This document shows positions 16,895 to 25,575 of a stretch of 48,594 nucleotides of DNA, one piece after another. A program made the translations under genes and the position numbers. The stretch is from Lachnospiraceae bacterium UBA7110. Its GTDB lineage: Bacteria; Bacillota; Clostridia; Lachnospirales; Lachnospiraceae. A model generated the notes under the pieces. It saw only the letters and a program-made list of their open reading frames with translations. It did no database searches and had not been told where the DNA came from. The DNA is taken from positions 41,191 through 89,784 of the forward strand of contig DKYC01000040.1 in NCBI GenBank assembly GCA_002492295.1, given 5' to 3'. The first letter of the stretch is position 1; each line of letters begins with the position of its first letter.

Positions 16895-17929
16895 TCAATC
16901 GTCAGCTCTTTTAACATTAATGCCCTCTTTTTCTTCCGTATAAATGCACACTTTCGAGTTTTCCACACGTGCATTCCCGTCCGGATCAAGCAGTCCGAAC
17001 TCCAGTTTTTTAATGCGGAACTGCATATCTTCCAAAATTTTCCGGTTGGCTGATATGATATCCGCCTGCAGTCCCGTTACAAGCGTCTGAAATCCGATAA
17101 TAATCATCATCGTCGCGAGAATCAGCGACTGGACGTGTCCGCCCCCGTTTCCGTTAAAATAAAAATACAAAAACCGTATGCCGATCATCATTCCGATAAA
17201 GATAAACACACTGCTTATCATTGTAAATACTTTCATCGGCTTATACATCAGTACGGCGCGCAGGATTGTGAGCATGGACTTCTTAATATACGCCGCCATG
17301 GAATTCATGAGTCTTGACTTGCGAAGCTCGGGATTGGTATGTACCGGAACTGACGTGATTGCCATTTTGTTCCGCCCTGCCTGCACGATTGTTTCCAGCG
17401 TATACGTATATTCATTGTGCACGTTCACCCGCATTGCCGCTTTCCTGCTGTATGCGCGAAAGCCGCTTGGCGCATCCGGTATATCCGTCTTTGACGCGAC
17501 GCGCACCACCCAGCTGCCGAACTTCTGCAGTTTCTTCTTAACCAGTGAAAACTCCTGGATTTCGTCGATTGGACGTTCACCGATTACGATATCCGCCTCT
17601 CTTTTCAAGATTGGCTGTATCAGCTTGGCGATGTCCGCACCGCTGTACTGGTTGTCCGCATCCGTATTGACAATGATGTCCGCACCATGCCTCAGCGCAA
17701 GGTCAATTCCTGCGAGAAAACCTTTTGCAAGTCCGAGGTTTCTCTTGAAATGCACGATATAGTTGACCCCCCACTCAAGCGCCACCCGTTCCGTGTCGTC
17801 ACTGCTGCCGTCATTGATAATCAGATATTCGATTTCATCAATCCCGTCTATCTGTTTTGGCAGGTCATTCAACGCGATTTCCAGGGTTTCCGCTTCGTTA
17901 TAGCATGGTATCTGAATGATTAACTTCAT
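16895..17929 (-). CDS. Family 2 glycosyltransferase, dolichol/polyprenyl-phosphate sugar synthase type
   Basis: A 344-residue GT2 enzyme. The GT-A domain begins MKLIIQIPCYNEAETLEIAL, has INDGSSDDT and the metal-binding NTDADNQYSG (DxD-type) near residue 93, and YTYTLETIVQAG. Two transmembrane helices follow at about 235-255 and 270-290, then a charged cytoplasmic tail. This is the layout of enzymes that load a sugar onto a polyprenyl-phosphate carrier at the inner face of the membrane, which a GT-C enzyme then uses outside. A GT-C-like protein is encoded in the same operon (19025-21220), consistent with that pairing. Its first 32 bp overlap the end of the upstream glycosyltransferase gene, implying translational coupling. 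The sugar is not determined. Confidence 0.88.
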   Translation of the reverse strand: MKLIIQIPCYNEAETLEIALNDLPKQIDGIDEIEYLIINDGSSDDTERVALEWGVNYIVHFKRNLGLAKGFLAGIDLALRHGADIIVNTDADNQYSGADIAKLIQPILKREADIVIGERPIDEIQEFSLVKKKLQKFGSWVVRVASKTDIPDAPSGFRAYSRKAAMRVNVHNEYTYTLETIVQAGRNKMAITSVPVHTNPELRKSRLMNSMAAYIKKSMLTILRAVLMYKPMKVFTMISSVFIFIGMMIGIRFLYFYFNGNGGGHVQSLILATMMIIIGFQTLVTGLQADIISANRKILEDMQFRIKKLEFGLLDPDGNARVENSKVCIYTEEKEGINVKRADD

Positions 17930-19079
17930 TTTTTCCCCTTTTCAACCTCCTCTCAAACATTACAACCCACTGTACGCTGCCCAAAGTCCTTTCCAGCCAG
18001 TCCACCGCCCTGCTTATGCAAAAGGTTCTTTCCACGCCAAGATACCGGAGCGCGCCTAATACTGCCTTTCGCCGAAACACTCCTCTTTTCAGACGTTTTT
18101 GGCACTCAAGCTTTGTTCTGTAATCCACGGACTCCATATATTCCCTGACCTCCATGTGGTATTGTTTTCTCTTTTCTTTATCATATTCCGGAATTCCTGC
18201 TTCATTTTGATATAATATGACAAATTTCTCGCATAAGCTTACACTAATATACTCTTTTAATATCTCTTTGTCAACGACGCCGGCTGGCAGGTAATTGCCC
18301 ACATATGCGCTATATTCGCGGATTCTGGGGATTATGTTTTCCACAAAGTGGCAGGAATGGGATTTGGAGCCATTGTTCACCCTCCAGTAGTATCCGGTAT
18401 AGCTGTCCGTCACGGCTTTTTTTGCCGCACAGAGTGTCTCGGTCACAAAGAGCCAGTCATCCTCATAGTCAATAAAGCGTTTAAAACGAAATCCGTTTTC
18501 CATGATAAAGCTTCTATTAAAAATGCATTTCCATAATGTACCATATAAATAATTGCCGCTTTGTACAAAATCGTACTCATATCCGCGGAACAGGATGGGA
18601 TAGAGCAGCTCCCTGCGGATTTCTTCCGCCCCATATACGCCGTTTCCAATGCGTTCATACGGGCTTTTTTTTCCGTTGATAAGTCTGCCTGTACCGCATA
18701 TGCCAATCTGTGCCCCACAGGTCTGCATCCTGCCAATCAGGCGTTCATACATCCGCGGCGCCACAATGTCATCCTGATCGCAAAAGCACAGATACGCTCC
18801 CGATGCTTCCAGCAGTCCCCGGTTTCTTGCCGATACAATTCCGCTGTTTTCCTGGTAAATATACCGGATCCTTTTATCCGTTTTCTGATACTGCACGCAG
18901 ATTCCGGCGCTTTGGTCCGTGGAGCCGTCGTCAACCAGCAGGAGCTCAATGTCTTTATATGTGGCGTTCAGGATGCTCTCAATTGCAGCCGGCAAGTCTT
19001 TTTCACCGTTGTAAACCGGCATGACTACCGAGAGAAAAACTGCTGTCTTTTCTGAAGTCTCTCCTCGTATTCCACCCAT
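17898..19079 (-). CDS. Family 2 glycosyltransferase of the surface-glycan operon
   Basis: A 393-residue cytosolic GT2 enzyme. The GT-A domain starts FLSVVMPVYNGEKDLPAAI, with LLVDDGSTDQS and the metal site CFCDQDD (DxD) near residue 100. The C-terminal third is basic and helical (KRLKRGVFRRKAVLGALRYL), probably membrane-associated. The ATG at 19079 lies 55 bp inside the end of the upstream GT-C gene and has CAGGAG about 10 nt before it; the next in-frame Met lies inside the MPVYNG strand and is too late. The overlap at both ends marks a tightly coupled operon. It probably adds a hexose or similar sugar to a lipid-linked surface glycan; donor and acceptor are unknown. Confidence 0.88.
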   Translation of the reverse strand: MGGIRGETSEKTAVFLSVVMPVYNGEKDLPAAIESILNATYKDIELLLVDDGSTDQSAGICVQYQKTDKRIRYIYQENSGIVSARNRGLLEASGAYLCFCDQDDIVAPRMYERLIGRMQTCGAQIGICGTGRLINGKKSPYERIGNGVYGAEEIRRELLYPILFRGYEYDFVQSGNYLYGTLWKCIFNRSFIMENGFRFKRFIDYEDDWLFVTETLCAAKKAVTDSYTGYYWRVNNGSKSHSCHFVENIIPRIREYSAYVGNYLPAGVVDKEILKEYISVSLCEKFVILYQNEAGIPEYDKEKRKQYHMEVREYMESVDYRTKLECQKRLKRGVFRRKAVLGALRYLGVERTFCISRAVDWLERTLGSVQWVVMFERRLKRGKNEVNHSDTML

Positions 19080-21220
19080 TTTTCGTGTATCTCCTGCTCT
19101 TTATTAATAACAACGGCATAGTTTCCGACAATCTGCACTGTCTCGCATTTTTCCGCCACGCGCACATCTTCCGCAAGGTATCTGTTGTTGATGATGAAAT
19201 ACGCGTCCTCGTCAAAGTTCATGTCGCCTATGTGTGTCATTGTGATGGTTTTGTCCTGCAGCATAAACTGGATGACTTCTGCCTGTCTGTAGGAGAGATA
19301 ATCCTCCGCAAAATAGATTGGCGCATCCACACGCAGCGCTTTGATTCTTGACGCAACCTTCGGCATTGCACCCGACTGCTTTTCGTTTCTGACTACGACA
19401 TAGTTATCCACGATAGTATTTGCCAGATGCACCCACGCATATGCCGGTATCAGAAGCGCCAGCACGCATCTTGCCGCCGCTACCTTGTGCGACTTTATAA
19501 AATAACTGCCGAGCTTAAAGACAGCAAAGAATGCCGCCGAGAGTGCCAGCACATACTGCGCCAGGACTCTGATTCTTCCGTACGGGACCTGATAGTTCCA
19601 TATCACGCGCCCGAACATGACGCAGTGCGCAAGCTCAAACTCTGTCCTTTGCAGTTCGTTCATTGCAAACTGGCAGAACCATGCGGCTGCGATAAACATT
19701 GTCAGGCTTACCAGCGCCGTTATAAACCATTTTCTTTCCTTTATCAGGATATTTAAACTGTACAGCAGGAGAATCCCGATTACAAACTCATGATACCTGC
19801 CGTTTAAAAGGTCGTCATTTTTGTAAAATCCTTCTTTATAAATGGCGCAAATCATAAAGGTTCCAAACCATGCCAAAAATACGCCCACATACCATATTCT
19901 GTCATTCCAGCTTGCGGATACGGATTTCATGCCGGCATATTCGCTGCCCTTTACTGCGGCAACCAGCCGTTTTGTGCTGTCCGCCAGCATCAGGAAAAAG
20001 TTTCCAAAGAGGTTTCTCATTCCCCAGCAGATTACAAGTCCTGTTGATGCCGCGAGGTAAAACCATTTTCCCACAACGCTTGTCCCCAGTCTTACCATGC
20101 CGCTCTTGGAAAAAATGCCCTTGATTTTCCACCATTGACCAGCGAAGTCATTCATGGCGATTTTCGTCGGGACATTTGACTGTGCCGCGCTTAATTCCCC
20201 TGCATGTGTCACAAAATACACTGCCGCAATTGCCAGTCCCGCTGCCGCGATGCCAAGCACGAGGCGTACTTTCCCCTTGTCCAGCAGATACAGGAGCACA
20301 AAAAGCAACAGCATTGCCACCAGAAAGAGTGCGGATTTTTTGGTAAAGATGTATTGCAGGCTGTCTGTCAGTCCGCCGGGTTCTTTTCCCATGTAGCTGA
20401 CATTTTGGAGTGTTCCTTTTATCGCGGAATGCAAAAGGCTGCATCCATAGAGTGTGATTCCAAACGCCGCGGCGTGCTTTAAGGCATTCTTTCCCACAAA
20501 ACGCAGATACAGTACCACCAGTACGGATGTTACGAGGATTGCAAGTGCGCGCTGGTGCACGGTATAGATATAGAATGCCGTCACCGCGTAGCCGATGTGG
20601 TTTGCCACGCCCGGCTTGTCAATCACACGCATCATCATGTACAGGAATATCCAAAATACAACGTTTAATGTGCATTCCGTAAAGGTGATGTGCGCATAAA
20701 AGAGGTTGGAGCTAAACAGCATCACGGTAAAGCATGCCATGTCCCGCACAATCCAGCCTAGGTTTTTCATATACCGTTTGCACAGCTGCACTGCCATGAA
20801 AAAACCGAGTACGAGAAAGGATACGTTGACGAGCTGCGCAAGCTGGTAAAACTCCTCCCATCTTAGTCCGCGCTGCAGCGAAAACAGTCTGACCAGCGCA
20901 AGCACAAGACTATAGCCGTAAGAATAGTAGCCGATTTTACACGTGATGGACGACCAGTTATCGCCTGTGAAGTAAGCACTGTTTGACCAGTACCCGTATT
21001 CGTCATCCAGCAGGATGGGCATTGTGCTTTCCTGGTATCTGTATGTGCCGATTGCCATAATAATTACGGCAAAGATGCACTGCAAAATGAACTCCCTGTG
21101 TTTTACCAGGAAATCCTTTATCATTCCAGGTGTTATTTTATTCAATCTGTCCCATATGAGCTGTTTTAACTGCTTTATTGGTTTTAATTGCTTAATTTGG
21201 GTCAATGTTCTTTCAATCAT
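19025..21220 (-). CDS. Polytopic membrane protein, probable GT-C glycosyltransferase
   Basis: A 731-residue protein with an N-terminal amphipathic tail, about 12-13 hydrophobic segments and a C-terminal soluble domain of about 110 residues (from ANTIVDNYVVVRNEK). The first external loop contains PILLDDEYGYWSNSAYFTG; acidic residues at this place are the hallmark of GT-C enzymes that use polyprenyl-phosphate sugars. The similarity is to the ArnT/PMT type plan only in outline. The C-terminal domain (QAEVIQFMLQDKTITMTHIG...) is not recognised. The ribosome site is weak (AGAGAAAG). It probably transfers the sugar loaded by the GT2 enzyme at 16895-17929 onto a glycan outside the membrane. An O-antigen-polymerase-like role is an alternative. 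Confidence 0.7.
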   Translation of the reverse strand: MIERTLTQIKQLKPIKQLKQLIWDRLNKITPGMIKDFLVKHREFILQCIFAVIIMAIGTYRYQESTMPILLDDEYGYWSNSAYFTGDNWSSITCKIGYYSYGYSLVLALVRLFSLQRGLRWEEFYQLAQLVNVSFLVLGFFMAVQLCKRYMKNLGWIVRDMACFTVMLFSSNLFYAHITFTECTLNVVFWIFLYMMMRVIDKPGVANHIGYAVTAFYIYTVHQRALAILVTSVLVVLYLRFVGKNALKHAAAFGITLYGCSLLHSAIKGTLQNVSYMGKEPGGLTDSLQYIFTKKSALFLVAMLLLFVLLYLLDKGKVRLVLGIAAAGLAIAAVYFVTHAGELSAAQSNVPTKIAMNDFAGQWWKIKGIFSKSGMVRLGTSVVGKWFYLAASTGLVICWGMRNLFGNFFLMLADSTKRLVAAVKGSEYAGMKSVSASWNDRIWYVGVFLAWFGTFMICAIYKEGFYKNDDLLNGRYHEFVIGILLLYSLNILIKERKWFITALVSLTMFIAAAWFCQFAMNELQRTEFELAHCVMFGRVIWNYQVPYGRIRVLAQYVLALSAAFFAVFKLGSYFIKSHKVAAARCVLALLIPAYAWVHLANTIVDNYVVVRNEKQSGAMPKVASRIKALRVDAPIYFAEDYLSYRQAEVIQFMLQDKTITMTHIGDMNFDEDAYFIINNRYLAEDVRVAEKCETVQIVGNYAVVINKEQEIHEKWVEYEERLQKRQQFFSR

Positions 21221-21283
21221 TGTCTTTCTCTTTTTATATCTATTCTTTCTTTATAAATATTCTTTCTTAATAAATATTTTTTC

Positions 21284-22378
21284 TTATAAATGTTCTTTCG
21301 CGCAGTTGAGCGCTGCCTCTATAACGTCATCCATGTCATAGTATTTATACTGTCCAAGGCGGCCGCCAAAAATAACATCTGTTTCTCTATTGGCAAGTTC
21401 CCTGTATCTTTCATAAAGGCTATTGTTTTTATCGTCGTTCATCGGATAATAGGGTTCCTCACCACGCACCCACTTTTGCGGATATTCCCTTGTGATGACG
21501 GTTTTGGGCTGTGTGCCGAACTCAAAGTGCTTGTGCTCTATGATGCGTGTGTAAGGTGTCTCATAATCCGTGTAATTGACGACTGCATTCCCTTGATAAT
21601 TTTTCTCATCCAAAAGCTCCGTCTCGAATTTGAGTCCCCTGTATTCCAGTTCACCAAGACTGTAATCGAAGTATTCGTCAATCATGCCTGTAAATACCGT
21701 CTTTTGCGCCTGCACCTGAAGCTCTTCCCTGTTTTTGAAGAAGTCCACGCCAAGCTGCACATCAATTCCCTCCAGCATTTTCCCGACCATTCCCGTGTAG
21801 CCGCCAATCGGAATACCCTGGTACGTGTCATTGAAGTAATTGTTGTCATATGTGAATCGCACGGGAAGGCGTTTTATGATAAAGGCGGGCAACTCTGTCG
21901 CTTTTCTGCCCCACTGTTTTTCCGTGTAGCCTTTGACAAGCTTTTCATAGATATCTTTTCCGACAAGGGAAATCGCCTGCTCTTCAAGGTTTTCGGGGTT
22001 ATTGATTTTGGATGCCTTTACCTGTTCGTCTATTTTGCTTTTTGCTTCTTCAGGGGTCACTACGCCCCACATTTTATTGAAGGTATACATATTAAAGGGC
22101 ATACTGTATATTTCCCCGTGGAAATTTGCAACGGGACTGTTCGTGTAGCGGTTAAATTCCGCAAACTGCTGTACATAGTCCCATACCTCTTTGTTGCTTG
22201 TGTGGAAGATGTGCGCGCCGTACCGGTGTACCGCGATGCCTTCTACGTTTTCTGTATAAATATTGCCTCCGATATGCGGACGCTTGTCCACCACGAGACA
22301 TTTTTTCCCTTTTTTCTTTGCCTCATGCGCAAAGACTGCGCCGAAAAGACCTGCTCCTACTATTAAATAATCGTACAT
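21284..22378 (-). CDS. glf: UDP-galactopyranose mutase
   Basis: FAD-dependent flavoenzyme that converts UDP-galactopyranose to UDP-galactofuranose in the cytosol. The 364-residue product has the N-terminal FAD fold MYDYLIVGAGLFGAVFAHEA with the acidic end of strand two (VVDKRPHIGGN), then YGAHIFHTSNKEVWDYV, FNMYTFNKMWG, the KGYTEKQWGR motif and near the C-terminus VIFGGRLGQYKYYDMDD. All are family hallmarks and the length is normal. GAGGAG precedes the ATG by about 8 nt. Its presence says the surface glycan made by the downstream glycosyltransferases contains galactofuranose. It heads the operon glf - GT-C - GT2 - GT2. Confidence 0.97.
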   Translation of the reverse strand: MYDYLIVGAGLFGAVFAHEAKKKGKKCLVVDKRPHIGGNIYTENVEGIAVHRYGAHIFHTSNKEVWDYVQQFAEFNRYTNSPVANFHGEIYSMPFNMYTFNKMWGVVTPEEAKSKIDEQVKASKINNPENLEEQAISLVGKDIYEKLVKGYTEKQWGRKATELPAFIIKRLPVRFTYDNNYFNDTYQGIPIGGYTGMVGKMLEGIDVQLGVDFFKNREELQVQAQKTVFTGMIDEYFDYSLGELEYRGLKFETELLDEKNYQGNAVVNYTDYETPYTRIIEHKHFEFGTQPKTVITREYPQKWVRGEEPYYPMNDDKNNSLYERYRELANRETDVIFGGRLGQYKYYDMDDVIEAALNCAKEHL

Positions 22379-22462
22379 ATATTCACTCCTCTTCTTATAT
22401 TCCTATTTACTGCCCTTTAGTATAACAATTATTTCTACAGAATACAATTCTTTTATATTCTT

Positions 22463-24118
22463 TTACTGTCTGTCAAAGAAATTTCCGGTCTGCCGAAATT
22501 CTTTTGCATCTTTGGCTCTTCCTCTTATCTCATATTCAACCATTTGATCCTCTTTAAGATATTCGTAGTATATCACTTTTCTCGTTAAGTTACTGTCAAT
22601 ATTTTGAGACAGCTCTGTGCTTTTCTTTCCTGCCAGTAAATCATGGTAAGCATCTGTCAAATCCGCATAGGAAACCGGGGTATCCGTTTCCAGGAATTCA
22701 TGTTTTTCCTGATATCCCTTTATCAGCAAAACAGGATTATACCGGTATAAGATATTCTCGCTCAATTCAGACACAGGTTCGGTACAATAACCGTGATCTG
22801 CCATAATAACAATGATTGAGTTGTCATACGCGCCATTCTCTTTCAATCGTTGAATGTATTCCTTTATCAATGTTATGGAAGCTTCTATTGCCTGTGAGTA
22901 TGTGCCTCCGGAAATAATGTTCAAATCCTTATCATAGCGAAACGGTTCGTGCGCCCCTTCCACATGAACAAATTGAAACATACTGTCTGCCTGTTTATCC
23001 AATTGGTTATGGCTGGCAATTTCAGTGTATATAGAGGCATTTTTCCAGTCATAATAGCATTTATTAAAGTTCAGGTCACTTATTTTCGAATATTTTTTTA
23101 AACTGTATGGCAAATATTTAAACAAAATCCATCTTAATTCCTGTTTTGCATAATCAGTTAAATCAATCCGAATATTGTAAATCGAATCGGCATTGCTTAC
23201 GCCATATTCCCGGTTTCCATTCCATATCAATTCATGGTCATATAAATTTAAGCTGTATCCCTCCTCTTCCAGCATAGAAAAAAGTTTAGAATGATTGTAT
23301 GCATCACTGCTATATTCACTAAACTCTTTTTCATTCCGGTTTATACTCCCAGACAATATCTGCGGTATGGCATCCCTTGTATAAGGGTAGACTGACGCCG
23401 CATCAGAATAAAAGGTAAAGTCCTCAAAAATGTTCTTATATTCAGGACTGTCATTCAATATCCTGCTAAAAGTCCCTGCATCCACAGCATCTGCCAAAAA
23501 AATCAAAAAATTCTGATTCTCGGAAATATTATTAAAGTTTTTCATCGAAAAAGCGACCCCGTCTTTTCTTTTTAAAGCATTATAGCCCGTAACCGTGGAT
23601 ACAAGAGAGACTGACAGCATCACCAAAACCACTGTCGATACCAATGTAAGACGCCGCACCGTCTTCTTCAATCCGCATTTTTTCACCAATAAAATGATTA
23701 CTGCACAGAAAACAATTCCCGCCGCAATTATGATTTTGTTTTCTATCCTTCCATAATTTTCCCATATAATCTCAGAACCATCTAAAGGCGGAAGATTTTT
23801 TACCATCCAGTTTCCTTGTATGTATAAAATATAAAAAAGCACCGAACCCGCCAGTATCATTATATGGAATACTGTCCTCTTTTTATCAAAGAGCCTGTCC
23901 ACAAAATAAAATAGCGTAACTGCTGTTATTGTAATTAAGAAGAATATCCCTCCAATTTTTAGCGTCGGCTTTATCATAATACTAAAATCAAACCAAAAAT
24001 CATCCATATTAACAGCGTACATGAAAATCGGCTCATAAATAAACAGCATAAAGCCCAATGCAAAAACAAATATATATGCAGTAATTAATTCCAAAACAAT
24101 TTCTTTTTTCAGCTTCAT
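22463..24118 (-). CDS. LTA-synthase-like membrane phosphotransferase (sulfatase fold)
   Basis: A 551-residue protein with five N-terminal transmembrane helices (to about residue 190) followed by an extracellular alkaline-phosphatase/sulfatase superfamily domain. The domain opens NFLIFLADAVDAGTFSRIL, has a likely catalytic Thr in YPYTRDAIPQILSG, and metal ligands in FVHVEGAHEPF and IVIMADHGYCTEP. The layout is that of LtaS-like enzymes and phosphoethanolamine or phosphoglycerol transferases, so it may decorate the glycan made next door with phosphoglycerol or a similar group. The ATG at 24118 follows AGGTGG; a GTG at 24163 in the same frame adds a charged extension without a good site. It lies upstream of glf in the same direction, 84 bp apart, and is divergent from manC. 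Confidence 0.82.
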   Translation of the reverse strand: MKLKKEIVLELITAYIFVFALGFMLFIYEPIFMYAVNMDDFWFDFSIMIKPTLKIGGIFFLITITAVTLFYFVDRLFDKKRTVFHIMILAGSVLFYILYIQGNWMVKNLPPLDGSEIIWENYGRIENKIIIAAGIVFCAVIILLVKKCGLKKTVRRLTLVSTVVLVMLSVSLVSTVTGYNALKRKDGVAFSMKNFNNISENQNFLIFLADAVDAGTFSRILNDSPEYKNIFEDFTFYSDAASVYPYTRDAIPQILSGSINRNEKEFSEYSSDAYNHSKLFSMLEEEGYSLNLYDHELIWNGNREYGVSNADSIYNIRIDLTDYAKQELRWILFKYLPYSLKKYSKISDLNFNKCYYDWKNASIYTEIASHNQLDKQADSMFQFVHVEGAHEPFRYDKDLNIISGGTYSQAIEASITLIKEYIQRLKENGAYDNSIIVIMADHGYCTEPVSELSENILYRYNPVLLIKGYQEKHEFLETDTPVSYADLTDAYHDLLAGKKSTELSQNIDSNLTRKVIYYEYLKEDQMVEYEIRGRAKDAKEFRQTGNFFDRQ

Positions 24119-24195
24119 TTTACCACCTGTCTTCCATTTTTCATTCAAATAAAATTCTACCACAAACTGGGGATATTTAAAACTTTATTTTTCTA

Positions 24196-24225
24196 TTGAT
24201 AAGATTTGCAATTTAACCTTATAAT
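24196..24225 (+). promoter_or_regulatory. Promoter of the manC-manA operon, TTGATA-18-TATAAT
   Basis: -35 box TTGATA (24196-24201), 18-bp spacer, perfect -10 box TATAAT (24220-24225). Predicted start near 24232 gives a leader of about 27 nt to the manC ATG at 24259. Confidence 0.75.
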
Positions 24226-24258
24226 AGAATTGTATTTTTTATGAAACTGGAGGTTTTT

Positions 24259-25575
24259 ATGAATATTGTTTTGTTATCGGGCGGTTCGGGACAGCGTTTG
24301 TGGCCATTGTCCAATGATATCCGTTCCAAGCAGTTTATCAAGATTTTCCACGGACAGGACGGGGAATTGGAATCCATGGTGCAGCGTGTATACCGTCAGA
24401 TTAAGACGGTGGACAAGGATGCGTCCGTGACGATTGCCACTTCCAAATCGCAGGTTTCTTCGATTAATAACCAGTTAGGGGAAGGCGTCGGTATCAGTGT
24501 CGAGCCCTGCAGGCGGGATACATTTCCCGCAATTGCGCTTGCCGCGGCATATTTAAAGGATGTCAGGGGGATTGGTGAGAGCGAGTCGGTTGTCGTATGT
24601 CCGGTTGATCCGTATGTTGAGGCGGATTACTTTGAAACGCTTAAGGAGCTTGGAAAGCGTGCAGAGGTCAGTGAGGCAAATCTTGTGTTAATGGGGATTG
24701 AGCCGACCTATCCCAGTGAAAAATACGGGTACATTATTCCGGAAAGCAGTGCGCCTGTCAGTAATGTTTCCATGTTTAAGGAAAAACCGACAAAGGAGCT
24801 TGCCGCAGAATACATTGCAAACGGCGCGTTATGGAACGGCGGTGTTTTTGCATTCCGTTTAGGCTATGTTTTAAAGCGTGCACATGAATTGATTGATTTT
24901 ACGGATTACAATGATTTATTTGCAAAATACGATACGTTGGAGAAAATCAGTTTTGACTATGCCGTCGCGGAGCATGAAAAGCTGATAGAAGTGATGCGGT
25001 TTGCCGGAACCTGGAAGGATCTTGGTACCTGGAACACGCTGACGGAGGCAATGGACAGCAACAGTGTCGGCGAAGCGCTGTTCAATGAAACCTGTGAAAA
25101 TGTGCATGTTGTAAATGAGCTGAACGTTCCTGTTATCTGTATGGGTCTGAAGGATATTGTCGTTTCCGCAAGTCCGGAGGGGATTCTTGTTTCCGACAAA
25201 GAACAGTCCAGCTATATTAAACCCTTGGTAAATACGTTGGAGCAGAAGATTATGTTTGCGGAAAAATCATGGGGAAGCTTCCGCGTGCTGGACATGGAAG
25301 AAGAAAGCGTGACGATAAAGGTAACACTCCACTCAGGACACCGGATGAACTATCACAGCCATGATTTCAGGGACGAGGTGTGGACTGTGATTTCGGGCGA
25401 AGGGCGTACGATTGTGGACGGAATGGAGCAGAAGGTGAAAGCAGGGGATGTCGTAACAATGGCGGCGGGATGCCGTCACACGATTATTGCGGACACACAG
25501 CTTCAGGTAATCGAAGTCCAGCTCGGCAAGGAGATTAGCGTTCATGATAAACACAAGTATGAACTCGAAAGCTAA
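24259..25575 (+). CDS. manC: Mannose-1-phosphate guanylyltransferase with C-terminal cupin
   Basis: Makes GDP-mannose from mannose 1-phosphate and GTP. The 438-residue product has the nucleotidyltransferase signature LLSGGSGQRLWPLS at residues 4-17, then VEPCRRDTFPAIALAAAY, VCPVDPYVE, KYGYIIPE, FKEKPT and WNGGVFAFRL. The C-terminal 100 residues form a cupin (MNYHSHDFRDEVWTVISGEG) as in bifunctional ManC/AlgA enzymes, which can also isomerise mannose 6-phosphate; here a separate ManA follows. The ATG at 24259 is preferred over the in-frame ATG at 24241 because GGAGG lies just upstream of it. The end overlaps the manA start by 32 bp. It is divergent from the glycan operon and likely supplies GDP-mannose to it or to a neighbouring locus. 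Confidence 0.94.
   Translation: MNIVLLSGGSGQRLWPLSNDIRSKQFIKIFHGQDGELESMVQRVYRQIKTVDKDASVTIATSKSQVSSINNQLGEGVGISVEPCRRDTFPAIALAAAYLKDVRGIGESESVVVCPVDPYVEADYFETLKELGKRAEVSEANLVLMGIEPTYPSEKYGYIIPESSAPVSNVSMFKEKPTKELAAEYIANGALWNGGVFAFRLGYVLKRAHELIDFTDYNDLFAKYDTLEKISFDYAVAEHEKLIEVMRFAGTWKDLGTWNTLTEAMDSNSVGEALFNETCENVHVVNELNVPVICMGLKDIVVSASPEGILVSDKEQSSYIKPLVNTLEQKIMFAEKSWGSFRVLDMEEESVTIKVTLHSGHRMNYHSHDFRDEVWTVISGEGRTIVDGMEQKVKAGDVVTMAAGCRHTIIADTQLQVIEVQLGKEISVHDKHKYELES

Noticed and set aside
21290..22366. Long plus-strand open frame opposite glf
   Set aside because: It is the antisense shadow of glf; the translation is hydrophobic and Cys/Val-rich without motifs, whereas the glf strand has all family hallmarks.
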